Below, piece by piece: positions 18,187 to 27,498 of a stretch of DNA of 64,000 bases. The notes below the pieces were generated by a model. That model made no database searches and was not told where the DNA came from. It was given only the letters and a program-made list of their open reading frames with translations. The translations under genes were made by a program, and so were the position numbers. Source of the stretch: Shewanella livingstonensis (lineage in GTDB: Bacteria; Pseudomonadota; Gammaproteobacteria; Enterobacterales; Shewanellaceae). The DNA lies in NCBI RefSeq assembly GCF_003855395.1, contig NZ_CP034015.1:1622001-1686000 (forward strand), given 5' to 3'. Position 1 is the stretch's first letter; every line of letters starts with the position of its first letter.

Positions 18187-18804
18187 ATGGTGCCAACATC
18201 AATACACCCTAAGGATGAGTCATTAATTCCTCAAGTGGGAAGTGACGAGCAACTGATGCTCGACTACCAAGCCGGTGACGTACGCGCGTTCGAAGCCTTA
18301 TACCTTAAACACAAAGGCCCTTTGTACCGATATTTTGTGCGTCAATTACATGACCAGCAGCTAGCCGAAGATTTGTATCAAGATACCTGGGGTAAGGTGA
18401 TTAATGCGGCGAAGCAATATCAAGTCACGGCTAAATTCACCACTTGGTTATATAAAATTGCCCATAATTTATTGATTGACCACGTGCGAGCCGTTAAGCC
18501 TCTCGATAAGGTTACCCCGCTTGGTGAAGATGAAACCATGGACAGCTTACAAGCCGACGATCAAGCTTCGCCCGAGCCACAAGTTGAGCAGCAGCAACAA
18601 GCCGATATGATGAAGGGTTGCATTGCTAAGTTACCCGCAGTGCAAAAAGAGGCTTTTTTACTCAACATTGAAATGGGCATGACCGCCGCCATGATAAGCG
18701 ACATTGCCAATGTGACTTTAGAAGCAACTAAAAGTCGTATTCGTTATGCTTATCAAAGTATTAAGCAATGTATTGCTAATCAAAGGCAGGAGACAACATT
18801 ATGA
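18187..18804 (+). CDS. ECF-type RNA polymerase sigma factor
   Basis: A group 4 sigma-70 factor of 205 residues. Region 2 is seen in FEALYLKHKGPLYRYFVRQLHDQQLAEDLYQDTWGKV and region 4 in KLPAVQKEAFLLNIEMGMTAAMISDIANVTLEATKSRIRYAYQSIK. I chose the ATG at 18187 because AAGGA sits 5 bp before it. An upstream in-frame ATG at 18166, abutting the vWA stop codon, has no ribosome site of its own. The last four bases overlap the next gene (ATGA), a typical arrangement for a sigma factor and its cognate anti-sigma partner. Confidence 0.88.
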   Translation: MVPTSIHPKDESLIPQVGSDEQLMLDYQAGDVRAFEALYLKHKGPLYRYFVRQLHDQQLAEDLYQDTWGKVINAAKQYQVTAKFTTWLYKIAHNLLIDHVRAVKPLDKVTPLGEDETMDSLQADDQASPEPQVEQQQQADMMKGCIAKLPAVQKEAFLLNIEMGMTAAMISDIANVTLEATKSRIRYAYQSIKQCIANQRQETTL

Positions 18805-19649
18805 GTCAGCAACAAGATCATGATGCAGAGTTCACTGCATTACAAACTGAAATCAAAGATGCTTATCATCAACAACCATTAGAGCAACCCTCTGCAGAAC
18901 TTGATGAAGCCATATTAGCCAAGGCGCGTTCGGGGGTTAACGTCACTAAAGTGAGTTCAACTAAAAAATCAATCTGGCAACGCAATGCTTGGGTGTACTC
19001 AAGTGCTGCCTCAGTGTTGCTGGTGGCGGGATTATTTATATTAAATCCAAGTTTGCAAAAACACCTTGGCACAGACTCGGAACAAAGCGTACCTGCTCAG
19101 CAGTCATCATTTAAGCAGGTCAAATCGACATCGGATGTACCTAAAGTAACAGAATCACCAGTTGAAGATGCCACAGCCGCAGAATCGATTGCCGTACAGG
19201 GATTGTCGATGAGTTCAGCGCCAATGAATAGTGAACGTGTTAATCGTGATGTAGTCAGTGAAGCATCTGATAACAATCGGTCTGATAGCAACGGAACCAT
19301 TGAATCTCAAATGGCAGATAAATCGTCCGCGGTAATGAGTGCCGCGCCAGCACCTGCCAAAGTAAATGCAGAAGCACAAAAGAAAGCATTAGAGCTGCAA
19401 TCACGTAGCCATGACAAGGAGGTGCAACAAGTGAAACAGTCATTTAATGGTTCGTTAAAAGGTGACATTGAGTTAGATACTGCTGATGTTGCTTTGGCTC
19501 GTTTAAAAGTATTAATGGCCGACAATAAACTGATTCAGGCTGAGCGTTATATGATCACCATCGATCAACGCTTCCCTGAGCTATCAGATCCGTCGCATCC
19601 ACTTTATGAGCAATACCATAAAATTGTACTGCAACTGACTTCGCAGTAA
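18801..19649 (+). CDS. Membrane-anchored protein, likely anti-sigma partner
   Basis: A 282-residue protein with a cytoplasmic N-terminal region of about 70 residues, one membrane helix (WVYSSAASVLLVAGLFILN) and a long Ser/Ala/Gln/Lys-rich periplasmic stretch. A C-terminal helical domain (LDTADVALARLKVLMADNKLIQAERYMITIDQRFPEL) follows. The ATGA overlap with the sigma gene and the single membrane span support an anti-sigma role. I do not see a zinc-binding HxxxCxxC motif, so the assignment rests on context. Confidence 0.7.
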   Translation: MSQQQDHDAEFTALQTEIKDAYHQQPLEQPSAELDEAILAKARSGVNVTKVSSTKKSIWQRNAWVYSSAASVLLVAGLFILNPSLQKHLGTDSEQSVPAQQSSFKQVKSTSDVPKVTESPVEDATAAESIAVQGLSMSSAPMNSERVNRDVVSEASDNNRSDSNGTIESQMADKSSAVMSAAPAPAKVNAEAQKKALELQSRSHDKEVQQVKQSFNGSLKGDIELDTADVALARLKVLMADNKLIQAERYMITIDQRFPELSDPSHPLYEQYHKIVLQLTSQ

Positions 19650-19684
19650 GCAAAATACCAGAACAGTAAGACGGTAAAATACCA

Positions 19685-19715
19685 ACGGCTAAGCAATTAT
19701 TGCTTAGCCGTTTTT
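19685..19715 (+). terminator. Terminator of the vWA-sigma operon
   Basis: The stem ACGGCTAAGCAA/TTGCTTAGCCGT is followed by five T. Confidence 0.9.
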
Positions 19716-19851
19716 GTTTCCTGTAGAGCTTAGTTACATTTTTGTACTGCAACAATTGGCATAACTCTGATAACGTGAATCAATCAATAAAAATAGCCTA
19801 CTCGATAACGCGTTATCTCTATTTATCGACTTTATAAGGAAGCTCCTCACC

Positions 19852-22800
19852 ATGAAACTTCGTCGCTCCGTTGCGCATTGTATGTTGGCACTAGGCACTT
19901 TAGCGTGTTCATCAATGATATTCGCCAACGCCTCAAATCAAGGTTATTACCGTGCTCCAGCCTTAAACGATCAAACCTTAGTGTTTACTGCCGAAGGCGA
20001 TCTTTGGACTAAGCAACTCAATCAAACCAAAGCCAGCCGCTTAACCAGTTTGGCTGCCGAAGAAATGGACGCAACCATCTCAAAAGATGGCAAATGGGTT
20101 GCGTATACGGCTAATTATGAAGGCGCAACTGAAGTGTATGTCATGCCAATTGCAGGCGGCGTAGCTAAACGTGTGAGCTTTGAAAACAGCCGAGTACGTC
20201 TGCAAGGCTGGACAGCGTCTGGCGAAGTATTGTATTCAACCGACAACGCCTTTGGCCCGGCTAACTTTTGGGTGCTTAAAACCGTTGATCCACAATCCTT
20301 AACCATTACTGATTTACCGTTAGCTGACGCAGTCGAAGGCACCATTGATGATAAAGGTGAATATGTTTATTTTACCCAATTTGGTCTGCAAGTTAGCGGC
20401 GACAATGTCAAAGTGTATCGCGGCGGCGCCAAAGGCGAAATTTGGCGTTATAAGTTAGGCAGTAAACAAGAAGCGCAGCAGTTAACCAGCGCCCATGAAG
20501 GCTCGGTTAAACAGCCAATGCTATGGAACCAGCGTGTTTACTTTGTCAGTGATCAATCTGGCAATGACAACATTTGGTCAATGACCCTAGATGGTAAAGA
20601 CATTAAGCAACACACTCAATACAGCGACTGGCAAGTGCGTGACGCTCAGCTTAATAACGGCCGTATTGTGTTTCAGCAGGGCGCCGACATTAAGTTGCTT
20701 AACTTAGCCGATCTTGCAGAATCTACAGTAGCCATCGAGCTTACCAGCGACTTTACTCATCGCCGCGAGCAGTGGGTTAACGACCCAATGGATTACGCCA
20801 CCTCGACAGTATTATCTCATCAAGGCGATAACGTAGTAATAACGGCCCGTAGCCATGTCGCTATTGCCAGCAACGACGGTCGTCGTTTAGTGCAAATAGA
20901 CTCACCCGCCGATAGTCGTGTACGCGATGCATTGTTAAGTGATGACGGCAAATGGGTTTATGGCATTAGCGATGCATCTGGCGAACAAGAAATTTGGCAA
21001 TATCCTGCCGACGGTTCTGCTGGTGCTAAGCAGCTCACTAAAGATGGCAGCACCTTACGCACCAGCTTGTCGTTATCTCCCAATGGCCGTTATTTAGTGC
21101 ATGACGATTACATGGGCAATGTATGGTTACTTGATTTAAGCCGCAACAATAACCAAAAAATCATTCAAAATGGCGAGGGTTTAGGCCCTTACCAAGACAT
21201 AAAATGGTCTGGCGACAGTCAATTTATCGCGCTAACCAAGGCCGAAATCGGTAAGCAACGTCCGCAAATTGTGTTGTATTCCATTAACGAATCAAAATCA
21301 CAAACCTTGACCACAGACAAATATGAGTCGTTTTCTCCTAGCTTTAGTCACGATGGTAAATGGTTGTATTTCTTGTCTAACCGCGAATTTAAAGCCAATC
21401 CTGGCTCGCCTTGGGGCGACCGTAACATGGGGCCGATATTTGATAAACGCACTCAAGTGTTTGCCTTAGCATTAGATGCTAAAGCATCATTTCCGTTTGC
21501 CAAACCAACCGAGCTTACCGTTAACAAAGACGCTAAAAAAGCTGACAGTAAAGACCAAGACACCCCAGCAAAAGTCAAAGTTGAGTGGGACGGATTAAAC
21601 CAACGCTTATGGCAAGTGCCAGTTGATGCAGGTAACTACAATAGCTTAACCGCAACCAAAGATAAGCTGTATTTATTGGATGGTAGCCAAGACAAAAGCG
21701 AGCTAAAACTGGTTAAGTTCGATTCGCTTAATATTAAAGTCGACACCTTTGGTGAAGATGTCGGCCAATATTCGTTATCAAAAGATGGCAGTAAAATTAT
21801 GCTGCGCAAACAGTCTGATCCTAAAAGCCTCATGATTGTCGATGCCGGCGACAAACTTCCCAGCGATGTATCGCGCGCCAAAGTCAGCACCGACCAATGG
21901 CAATTAAGTATTTCGCCGCAGCAAGAATGGCAACAAATTTTTGAAGATGCGTGGTTAATGCATCGCGACTCGTTTTTTGATCCAAAAATGCGCGGCGTAG
22001 ATTGGCAAGCAGCTAAAGCTAAATATCAACCTTTGGTCGACAGACTGACCGATCGTAATGAGCTCAATGATATTTTCACCCAAATGATGGGTGAACTGAA
22101 CTCGTTACATTCACAAGTGCGTGGTGGCGATATTGCCCAAGATTCCGATGCAGCCAAAGCAGCTGCGTTAGGCGCTAGGCTGACACAAACCGATAAAGGT
22201 GTGGTGATAAGCCATATTTATCAAACAGACCCAGAGTTACCGTTGTCGGCATCCCCATTGGCACGCATTGAGGTTGATGCGAAAGAAGGCGATGTGATTG
22301 CGAGCATCAATGGTAAGAAAATCACTAACATTGCCGATGTAACTCAACTGCTGCGAAATCAAGGCAATAAGCAAGTGTTGTTAGGTTTAGTCCGTGGTAA
22401 AACAGCCATCAATACCATAGTCACTCCCCATGATATTGGTACCGATGCCAAGTTACGTTACCTTGATTGGGTTGAGCATAACGGCGACAAAGTGGCCAAA
22501 GCCTCTCAAGGGAATATTGGTTATTTACACTTGTATGCCATGGGCAGCGGTGATGTCGAAAGCTTTGCTCGCGAGTTTTATACTAATTACGACAAAGACG
22601 GTTTAATCATCGATGTTCGCCGCAATCGTGGTGGCAATATCGACAGCTGGATTATCGAAAAACTGTTACGCCGTGCGTGGGCATTTTGGCAGCCAACTCA
22701 TGGCAGCACAAACGCAAACATGCAACAAACCTTCAGAGGCCATTTAGTGGTGTTGGCTGATCAAATGACCTACTCAGATGGTGAGACTTTTTCTGCCGGC

Positions 22801-23136
22801 ATTAGAGCGCTAAATATTGCGCCTATTATCGGTAAGCAAACTGCGGGCGCGGGAGTGTGGTTATCGGGTCGCAATTCGGTGACCGATAAAGGCATGGCAC
22901 GAGTGGCAGAATACCCACAATATGCCATCGATGGCCGTTGGGTTGTTGAAGGTCACGGGGTTGAGCCAGACATTGAAGTTGATAACTTACCTTATGCCAC
23001 TTTTAGCGGTAAAGATGCACAGCTTGACGCAGCTATTAGTTATTTGAAAGATGAACTAGCACAACAACCTATTGCTCCATTACAAGGCTTACCAATGCCA
23101 AAAATAGGTAAAGCAGCTGACATAAAAGCCAAATAA
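19852..23136 (+). CDS. Tricorn-like S41 peptidase
   Basis: A large periplasmic or exported protease of 1094 residues, with a signal peptide cleaved near IFANA (residue about 25). The N-terminal 650 residues are beta-propeller repeats with TolB/WD40-like phrases (ATISKDGKWVAYTANYEG, SLSPNGRYLVHDD, SPSFSHDGKWLYFLSNR). A tricorn C1 helical domain follows, then a PDZ domain around residues 770-860, then the C-terminal S41 catalytic core with DGLIIDVRRNRGGNIDSW and QMTYSDGETFSAG (nucleophile Ser about 974). The family degrades oligopeptides. It is a single gene ending at a bidirectional terminator. Confidence 0.9.
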   Translation: MKLRRSVAHCMLALGTLACSSMIFANASNQGYYRAPALNDQTLVFTAEGDLWTKQLNQTKASRLTSLAAEEMDATISKDGKWVAYTANYEGATEVYVMPIAGGVAKRVSFENSRVRLQGWTASGEVLYSTDNAFGPANFWVLKTVDPQSLTITDLPLADAVEGTIDDKGEYVYFTQFGLQVSGDNVKVYRGGAKGEIWRYKLGSKQEAQQLTSAHEGSVKQPMLWNQRVYFVSDQSGNDNIWSMTLDGKDIKQHTQYSDWQVRDAQLNNGRIVFQQGADIKLLNLADLAESTVAIELTSDFTHRREQWVNDPMDYATSTVLSHQGDNVVITARSHVAIASNDGRRLVQIDSPADSRVRDALLSDDGKWVYGISDASGEQEIWQYPADGSAGAKQLTKDGSTLRTSLSLSPNGRYLVHDDYMGNVWLLDLSRNNNQKIIQNGEGLGPYQDIKWSGDSQFIALTKAEIGKQRPQIVLYSINESKSQTLTTDKYESFSPSFSHDGKWLYFLSNREFKANPGSPWGDRNMGPIFDKRTQVFALALDAKASFPFAKPTELTVNKDAKKADSKDQDTPAKVKVEWDGLNQRLWQVPVDAGNYNSLTATKDKLYLLDGSQDKSELKLVKFDSLNIKVDTFGEDVGQYSLSKDGSKIMLRKQSDPKSLMIVDAGDKLPSDVSRAKVSTDQWQLSISPQQEWQQIFEDAWLMHRDSFFDPKMRGVDWQAAKAKYQPLVDRLTDRNELNDIFTQMMGELNSLHSQVRGGDIAQDSDAAKAAALGARLTQTDKGVVISHIYQTDPELPLSASPLARIEVDAKEGDVIASINGKKITNIADVTQLLRNQGNKQVLLGLVRGKTAINTIVTPHDIGTDAKLRYLDWVEHNGDKVAKASQGNIGYLHLYAMGSGDVESFAREFYTNYDKDGLIIDVRRNRGGNIDSWIIEKLLRRAWAFWQPTHGSTNANMQQTFRGHLVVLADQMTYSDGETFSAGIRALNIAPIIGKQTAGAGVWLSGRNSVTDKGMARVAEYPQYAIDGRWVVEGHGVEPDIEVDNLPYATFSGKDAQLDAAISYLKDELAQQPIAPLQGLPMPKIGKAADIKAK

Positions 23137-23165
23137 CTTTAAATTGGCTTCAGTAAACCAATAAA

Positions 23166-23202
23166 AAATAACCCTCTTAGCGTAATGTTGAGAGGGTTAT
23201 TC
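23166..23202. terminator. Bidirectional terminator
   Basis: AATAACCCTCT pairs with AGAGGGTTATT around a 13-nt loop, between the convergent S41 peptidase and OsmC genes. Confidence 0.8.
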
Positions 23203-23220
23203 TTAAAACTGTAAAAAATC

Positions 23221-23658
23221 TTACTGCTTTATTTCAACTTCACATGCTAATGAGTTAGCAATAAAGCAATTTGCATGGGCTTTTTCATGTATCTTCGCTA
23301 ACGTTTCTTCGTCAACTTCAATCCCTTCTGCAAACGTCACTTTAGGTGCTAATGTCATCTTAACCACAGCGACTTTACCCGCCTCATTTTTACCTAAATC
23401 AGCAGTGGCATTATCTACATAACTGGCAACAGGTAGCCGCTTTAAATGGGCAATCGCTAAAAAGGTCAGCATGTGGCATGAGGACAGAGCCGCAAGTAAG
23501 CTTTCTTCTGGATTCACTTTATCAGCATTACCTTTGTATTCAGGCGCAGATGACGCTTGAATCGTTTGCCCAGTGCCAAATTTAACCTCATGATCGCGAT
23601 TAAATTCACCTTCCTCACTTGGTGAAGACTGCCAATTTACCGTTAATTTAAAGCCCAT
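23221..23658 (-). CDS. OsmC/Ohr-family protein
   Basis: A cytoplasmic protein of 145 residues from the chosen start. It carries the OsmC signature PEESLLAALSSCHMLTFLAIA with the first redox Cys and HANCFIANSLACEVEI with the second. These proteins reduce organic hydroperoxides with thiol cofactors. The ATG at 23658 has a GGGGAG ribosome site six bases upstream, while an in-frame ATG seven codons earlier does not. The exact substrate is unknown. Confidence 0.85.
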   Translation of the reverse strand: MGFKLTVNWQSSPSEEGEFNRDHEVKFGTGQTIQASSAPEYKGNADKVNPEESLLAALSSCHMLTFLAIAHLKRLPVASYVDNATADLGKNEAGKVAVVKMTLAPKVTFAEGIEVDEETLAKIHEKAHANCFIANSLACEVEIKQ

Positions 23659-23933
23659 TTTGTACTCCCCAAACCACATAGACGTGGTGTTTATAACAAC
23701 TTAATTTAGCGTGAATTACTCTGAAAATCGGTCACTCACCAAACGGTAACACATCTCTATTGATTCAACACCAAGCGTACCCTAATGTCCATTAATTTGA
23801 CCCAAATAGTCAAACTGAAACGACCACTAAATGTGGCGAAATCGATACAAACAATGTAGATAAAGCCTTATCCATTAATGCGATTTAAATATCTTTTTAA
23901 TCATGCTTTTATATATATTTTCGTTATTTATTT

Positions 23934-24241
23934 ATGAGTTTTCAAACAACGGAATACTATCTATTTGTAATGAATGCGTATGTGCTGTGCTATGTCATTT
24001 ACCACGTCGATATTGCGTTAACTGCTGGTGATAATGAATTTAAAATCGCGACAGCAGATTGGTCGACAATTGACTTCGGCGCAATAGTTGGTGATGACGC
24101 TGTGACTGAAGGGCTGTTGAAAACCTTAGTAAAAAAGGCGCCAACATGCATTTTAATGTCACAATCGCCAGTACCTATCGCTTTACGGTGACAGGTCCAA
24201 GTACTGAGTCGCCAAGCTTATTTGTTACTAAGTTGAACTAG
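23934..24241 (+). pseudogene. Remnant of a starch-active (pullulanase/alpha-amylase-type) enzyme module, frameshifted
   Basis: The first frame (to 24191) contains VDIALTAGDNEFKIATADWSTIDFGAIVGDD. A second frame then continues with the same kind of domain: NMHFNVTIASTYRFTVTG and ESPSLFVTKLN, with stop at 24241. Together they resemble the small beta-sandwich modules in Shewanella/Vibrio pullulanases and amylases, where a GDNEFKIA-like strand and a TYRFTV-like strand are typical. The shift occurs in the run of six A at about 24130. No catalytic domain is present, so this is a decayed fragment. The family assignment is from memory of the motifs. Confidence 0.55.
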
Positions 24242-24260
24242 GTTTAAGTGGTTACCTCGT

Positions 24261-24299
24261 AAAACACAAAACCCAGATTAGGCTGGGTTTTGTGTGTTT
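24261..24299. terminator. Bidirectional terminator
   Basis: AAACACAAAACCCAG pairs with CTGGGTTTTGTGTGTTT, with A- and T-rich flanks. It ends the minus-strand DsbA-family gene's transcript and anything read into it from the left. Confidence 0.8.
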
Positions 24300-24311
24300 A
24301 TTCAAAGCGGC

Positions 24312-24962
24312 TTATGCTGCTTCAGCGAGCAGTTTGGTAATCAATTCTGCAATAGTATCGGGGTCTTGTGCGCCAGAGACTAAATATTGTTGATTAAACA
24401 CAATGGCAGGCACGGCTTGAATTCCGCGACTGATCCACAATTGCTCTTCTTCTTTTACCGCAGTTTCAAAGCGTTTGTCGCTGAGCACTGCACGTGCCTC
24501 AGCAGCATCTAAGCCAACCTTTGTAGCTGCTTCAATGAGTACTTCAATGTCATCTGGGTTTTTCTGCTCAGTAAAATAACTGCTAAACAGCGCCAATTTC
24601 AAGTCAGTTTGCTTACCCGTCTCTGCAGCCCAATACAGTAGCTGGTGGGCCAGTAGCGTGTTGTAAATACGTGATGAGTCGGAAAAGTTAAATTCAAAAC
24701 CTAAATCGGCACCCATTTGGGTTAATCGCTGACGGTTCTGTGCGCTTTGCTCAGGTGTTGAACCGTATTTTTCTGCAATGTGTTCACCTAAATGTTGACC
24801 TTCAGGTCCCATTGCGGGGTTTAACTCAAACGGGTGCCACTGCAATTTAACCTCTAAATCGTTAAATTTGCTCAATGCTTGTTCAAGACGACGGTAACCG
24901 ACAATACACCAAGGGCACATTACGTCTGAAATAATATCGATTTGTAGTTGATTCGTTGCCAT
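24312..24962 (-). CDS. DsbA-family (FrnE-like) thiol oxidoreductase
   Basis: A 216-residue protein with no signal peptide, so cytoplasmic. The thioredoxin-fold active site CPWC lies at residues 16-19 (DIISDVMCPWCIVGYRRLE). The rest matches the FrnE/2-hydroxychromene-isomerase-like branch: WHPFELNPAMGPEGQ, YNTLLAHQLLYWA, a helical insertion, and the cis-Pro loop IQAVPAIVFNQQYLVSGAQDPDTI. It probably reduces or isomerises disulfides or transfers glutathione. The start has an AGAGGATCC-type ribosome site upstream. Confidence 0.88.
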   Translation of the reverse strand: MATNQLQIDIISDVMCPWCIVGYRRLEQALSKFNDLEVKLQWHPFELNPAMGPEGQHLGEHIAEKYGSTPEQSAQNRQRLTQMGADLGFEFNFSDSSRIYNTLLAHQLLYWAAETGKQTDLKLALFSSYFTEQKNPDDIEVLIEAATKVGLDAAEARAVLSDKRFETAVKEEEQLWISRGIQAVPAIVFNQQYLVSGAQDPDTIAELITKLLAEAA

Positions 24963-25385
24963 GGGATCCTCTTTAAAAATTAATTCGACTTCATTTACTT
25001 AAGCCTGAAAAGATAAAAAATGTATAGTTGTCTATAAAGTAACTGCTTTTAGTCGTTATTTGTTTGGTTTGTAATCACTTGTGTAAACAACACAAAAGTT
25101 GCAACCTTTGGGACTAAATTGTGTCTATACTTAACCAGTAATCTGATGTTTAATCAATGTAAGGGTTAGGTCAATTAGATATACCCCATGCACGTTTATT
25201 AATAGTATTGCTGGTAAAGTATACAAACAGATATAAAACACATTATAGGTTTGAGTACTTGTGATACAAAGCACATGCCGATGTCTAAATATGTCAGCCT
25301 GCATTTGTACAACAACACTATTTATGTCAGCATGCAGTTGTAATACGCAATAAATTTGGCAAGTAAATTCTTTTAAGGACAATCT

Positions 25386-25745
25386 ATGAAAATAAATCTT
25401 TCTGGTCACCATGTTGATGTTACAGATACTGTCAAACAACACGTAGATGAAAAATTCGCTAAAATAGCTAGCCATTTCCCAACGCTTATCTCGCTAGATA
25501 TCATCATAGCTAAAGAGCATGGTGAATATGATGTTGAAATTAGAACTAACTATGAAGGAACTCGCATTGCTGCTAAAGGTACTGACTTAGTCATGTATCC
25601 CGCTATCACGAGCGCCGCTAAAAAATTAGATGCGGCACTAAAGCATCGTAAAGGTCAATTAAAAGCAGACTTACATGAAAAACCAGATGTAACTGCACCT
25701 GAGATTGCTTATGAAAAAGTCCAAGAAATGGACCTAAGTAAATAA
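25386..25745 (+). CDS. hpf: Ribosome hibernation promoting factor / RaiA-type protein
   Basis: A 119-residue protein of the S30AE family that binds the 30S decoding region and inactivates ribosomes in slow growth or cold. KINLSGHHVDVTDTVKQHVDEKFAKIASHF and the dsRBD-like pattern with ALKHRKGQLKADLHEK are typical. The protein is slightly longer than E. coli HPF (95) and close to RaiA (113); the two cannot be told apart with certainty. A ribosome site (AAGGACA) precedes the ATG, and a strong terminator follows 22 bp after the stop. Confidence 0.9.
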   Translation: MKINLSGHHVDVTDTVKQHVDEKFAKIASHFPTLISLDIIIAKEHGEYDVEIRTNYEGTRIAAKGTDLVMYPAITSAAKKLDAALKHRKGQLKADLHEKPDVTAPEIAYEKVQEMDLSK

Positions 25746-25767
25746 ACCATTAACCGGTTTATTTCCC

Positions 25768-25797
25768 AAAAAAAACGCAGCTTTCGCTGCGTTTTTT
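25768..25797 (+). terminator. Terminator of hpf
   Basis: The stem AACGCAGC/GCTGCGTT has the loop TTTC, with an A-run before and six T after. Confidence 0.9.
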
Positions 25798-25799
25798 GT

Positions 25800-25969
25800 T
25801 TGGTTCGGTAAAGATAACAACGAGATACTAGGGCTGCGAGGAAACGATAACAAGCGAACGCTGCGCTTACGAAGAGAGCGGTCAACACTTAGTCTTACCA
25901 TCGACCGTCACCGCTTGCTATCGCTCGTCATCTAGGCTTTATAATTTCTAGCCTTAGTGTTAGCGTTGT
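25800..25969. repeat. Dispersed palindromic repeat element, copy 1
   Basis: A block between hpf and the yebC-family gene is rich in AGCGATAACG / CGTTATCGC-like words and contains CGCTTGCTATCGCTCGTCATCTAGGCTTT. A related block lies at 52109-52265 and shares CATCTAGGCTTTT and the CGCTCGT / TCGTTATCG words. This suggests a REP-like multi-copy sequence. Confidence 0.5.
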
Positions 25970-26692
25970 TTATTCTTCATCAATCTGTGCATTGTGATAC
26001 ACGTTCTGAACGTCATCACAATCATCAAGAGCCGCTAAGAACTTTTCAAAACTTTCAATATCTTCACCAGTAAGTTCAGTCATTGTTTGTGGCACAAAGG
26101 CTAAATTCTCTACCTTAAAGTCTATCTCTGGAAAGGCTTCAGTTAACACAGTGCGTGCATTGTTAAACTCAGATACGGGTGCAAATACGCTGATGATGCC
26201 ATCTTCTAGCTCTACATCGGCAACGTCGACGTCTGCCATCATAAGCAGTTCTAAAATGGCTTCATCGTCATCACCATCAAACACAAACACCGCTTGATGT
26301 TCAAACATATGGCCAACAGTACCTGGGCCACCTAGCTTGGCATCATTTTTAACAAACGCTTGGCGAACTTGAGTAAATGTGCGGTTACCATTGTCAGTTA
26401 AGCAGTCAACAATCACCATACAACCGCCAGGTCCAAAACCTTCATAGCGCGCGGTATCATAGTCTTCACCACCGCCACCACGTGCCTTTTCAATGGCTCG
26501 TTCAATAACGTGTGCGGGAACTTGATCTTTCTTCGCGCGGGCAATCAAGCTACGAAGAGCTAAGTTGCCATCTGGGTCAACGCCGCCTTTAGCACAAATA
26601 TAAATCTCTTTACCATAACGTGAGTAAATACGTGTCTTTTGGCCAGCGGTTTTCGCCATGGACTCTTTTTTATTTTGATATGCTCTGCCCAT
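25970..26692 (-). CDS. YebC/PmpR-family protein (YeeN-like)
   Basis: A 240-residue cytoplasmic protein of the YebC family. It begins [21 protein letters not shown], then has [40 protein letters not shown] and [23 protein letters not shown], the core signatures. Members were long annotated as transcription regulators, and recent work links YebC proteins to translation of difficult proline-rich stretches. The N-terminus resembles YeeN more than YebC proper. It is a single gene with an acidic C-terminus ([18 protein letters not shown]). Confidence 0.9.
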   Translation of the reverse strand: MGRAYQNKKESMAKTAGQKTRIYSRYGKEIYICAKGGVDPDGNLALRSLIARAKKDQVPAHVIERAIEKARGGGGEDYDTARYEGFGPGGCMVIVDCLTDNGNRTFTQVRQAFVKNDAKLGGPGTVGHMFEHQAVFVFDGDDDEAILELLMMADVDVADVELEDGIISVFAPVSEFNNARTVLTEAFPEIDFKVENLAFVPQTMTELTGEDIESFEKFLAALDDCDDVQNVYHNAQIDEE

Positions 26693-27114
26693 CTTAATCT
26701 CGTTTTATTAAATGTTTAAGGCTAAAAATTGTCACCGATTCTAGCAGGAATAAGTGGTGCTGTTTAGGTGCTGGTTCTAAATTTCACATAAATAGGCTTG
26801 ATAACACCATAAATATGACAAAATTAACGACAAGTACCTCATGCAGAAAGCACATAATTATTCATATTTATACATCAGATGTGTTAAGTTTATGTATCAA
26901 GTGTCTTAAATCGATAATACTATTTAATAGTGAATTATCGTTTTAAAGCTCAAATGTGTTTAAAAATAAAAATAAGAGAAAGGACCTCTCTATTGGGTGA
27001 ACTCAATATCGAGAGTCTATTGTTTCATCCATTTTATCCTGAGATGAGTTGATGAGTTAGATGATCCGCATCAATTCGACCCTTAACTAGTATGCTGTAA
27101 ATGAGAGTCCAAAT
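26693..27114. other. Intergenic region
   Basis: 422 bp without a coding frame, between the divergent yebC-family gene and the TIGR02922-type gene. No recognised motif. Confidence 0.4.
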
Positions 27115-27360
27115 ATGAAACCTGAATCTGCTGAAGGTCAAACGTCAAATGCGACTGTGACTATTTTGTATTATGAAGCCCCGGTTGGCTTAGAAATGCA
27201 TAATGCTGTGATGACCGATCTGCAAGTCAGCCAAACTGGACGTGTGATGATCCCTGAATCATTTCGCCGAGGTAAATCGATTATTGCGGTATTAGAAGGC
27301 GAGTGCAAAATACTTAACTCATTGGGCGAACGTGTTTATTCGCAACGTGTCTTGAGCTAA
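27115..27360 (+). CDS. TIGR02922-family small protein
   Basis: An 81-residue protein of unknown function. The core TVTILYYEAPVGLEMHNAVMTDLQVSQ, GRVMIPESFRRGKSIIAVLEGECKILNSLGER matches my memory of the TIGR02922 family, found in Shewanella and Colwellia. It has no signal peptide or membrane helix. The predicted start adds about 14 residues (MKPESAEGQTSNAT) before the conserved region. It is monocistronic, followed by a terminator. Confidence 0.75.
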   Translation: MKPESAEGQTSNATVTILYYEAPVGLEMHNAVMTDLQVSQTGRVMIPESFRRGKSIIAVLEGECKILNSLGERVYSQRVLS

Positions 27361-27397
27361 CATTTTATAAGTTGCTCATATTTTATAAGTTGCTAAC
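27361..27397. repeat. Short direct repeat
   Basis: CATTTTATAAGTTGCT is followed at once by a near-identical copy (CATATTTTATAAGTTGCT), right after the stop codon at 27360. Confidence 0.6.
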
Positions 27398-27444
27398 AGA
27401 GCTTAGCAGTTATTAATAGCTTATAAATTGAAGTCAACCAATGT

Positions 27445-27471
27445 AAAAGACACGATAACGTGTCTTTTTTT
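27445..27471. terminator. Bidirectional terminator
   Basis: AAAGACACG pairs with CGTGTCTTT around ATAA, followed by seven T. It lies between the convergent small gene and the TetR gene. Confidence 0.85.
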
Positions 27472-27498
27472 GTGCTTTCCCCGATGCATATTGTCAGT

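Noticed and set aside
25131..25475. Minus-strand 114-codon frame before hpf
   Set aside because: Overlaps the hpf start and promoter region, and its composition (rich in Ile, Val, Cys and Tyr) looks like a shadow. No ribosome site.
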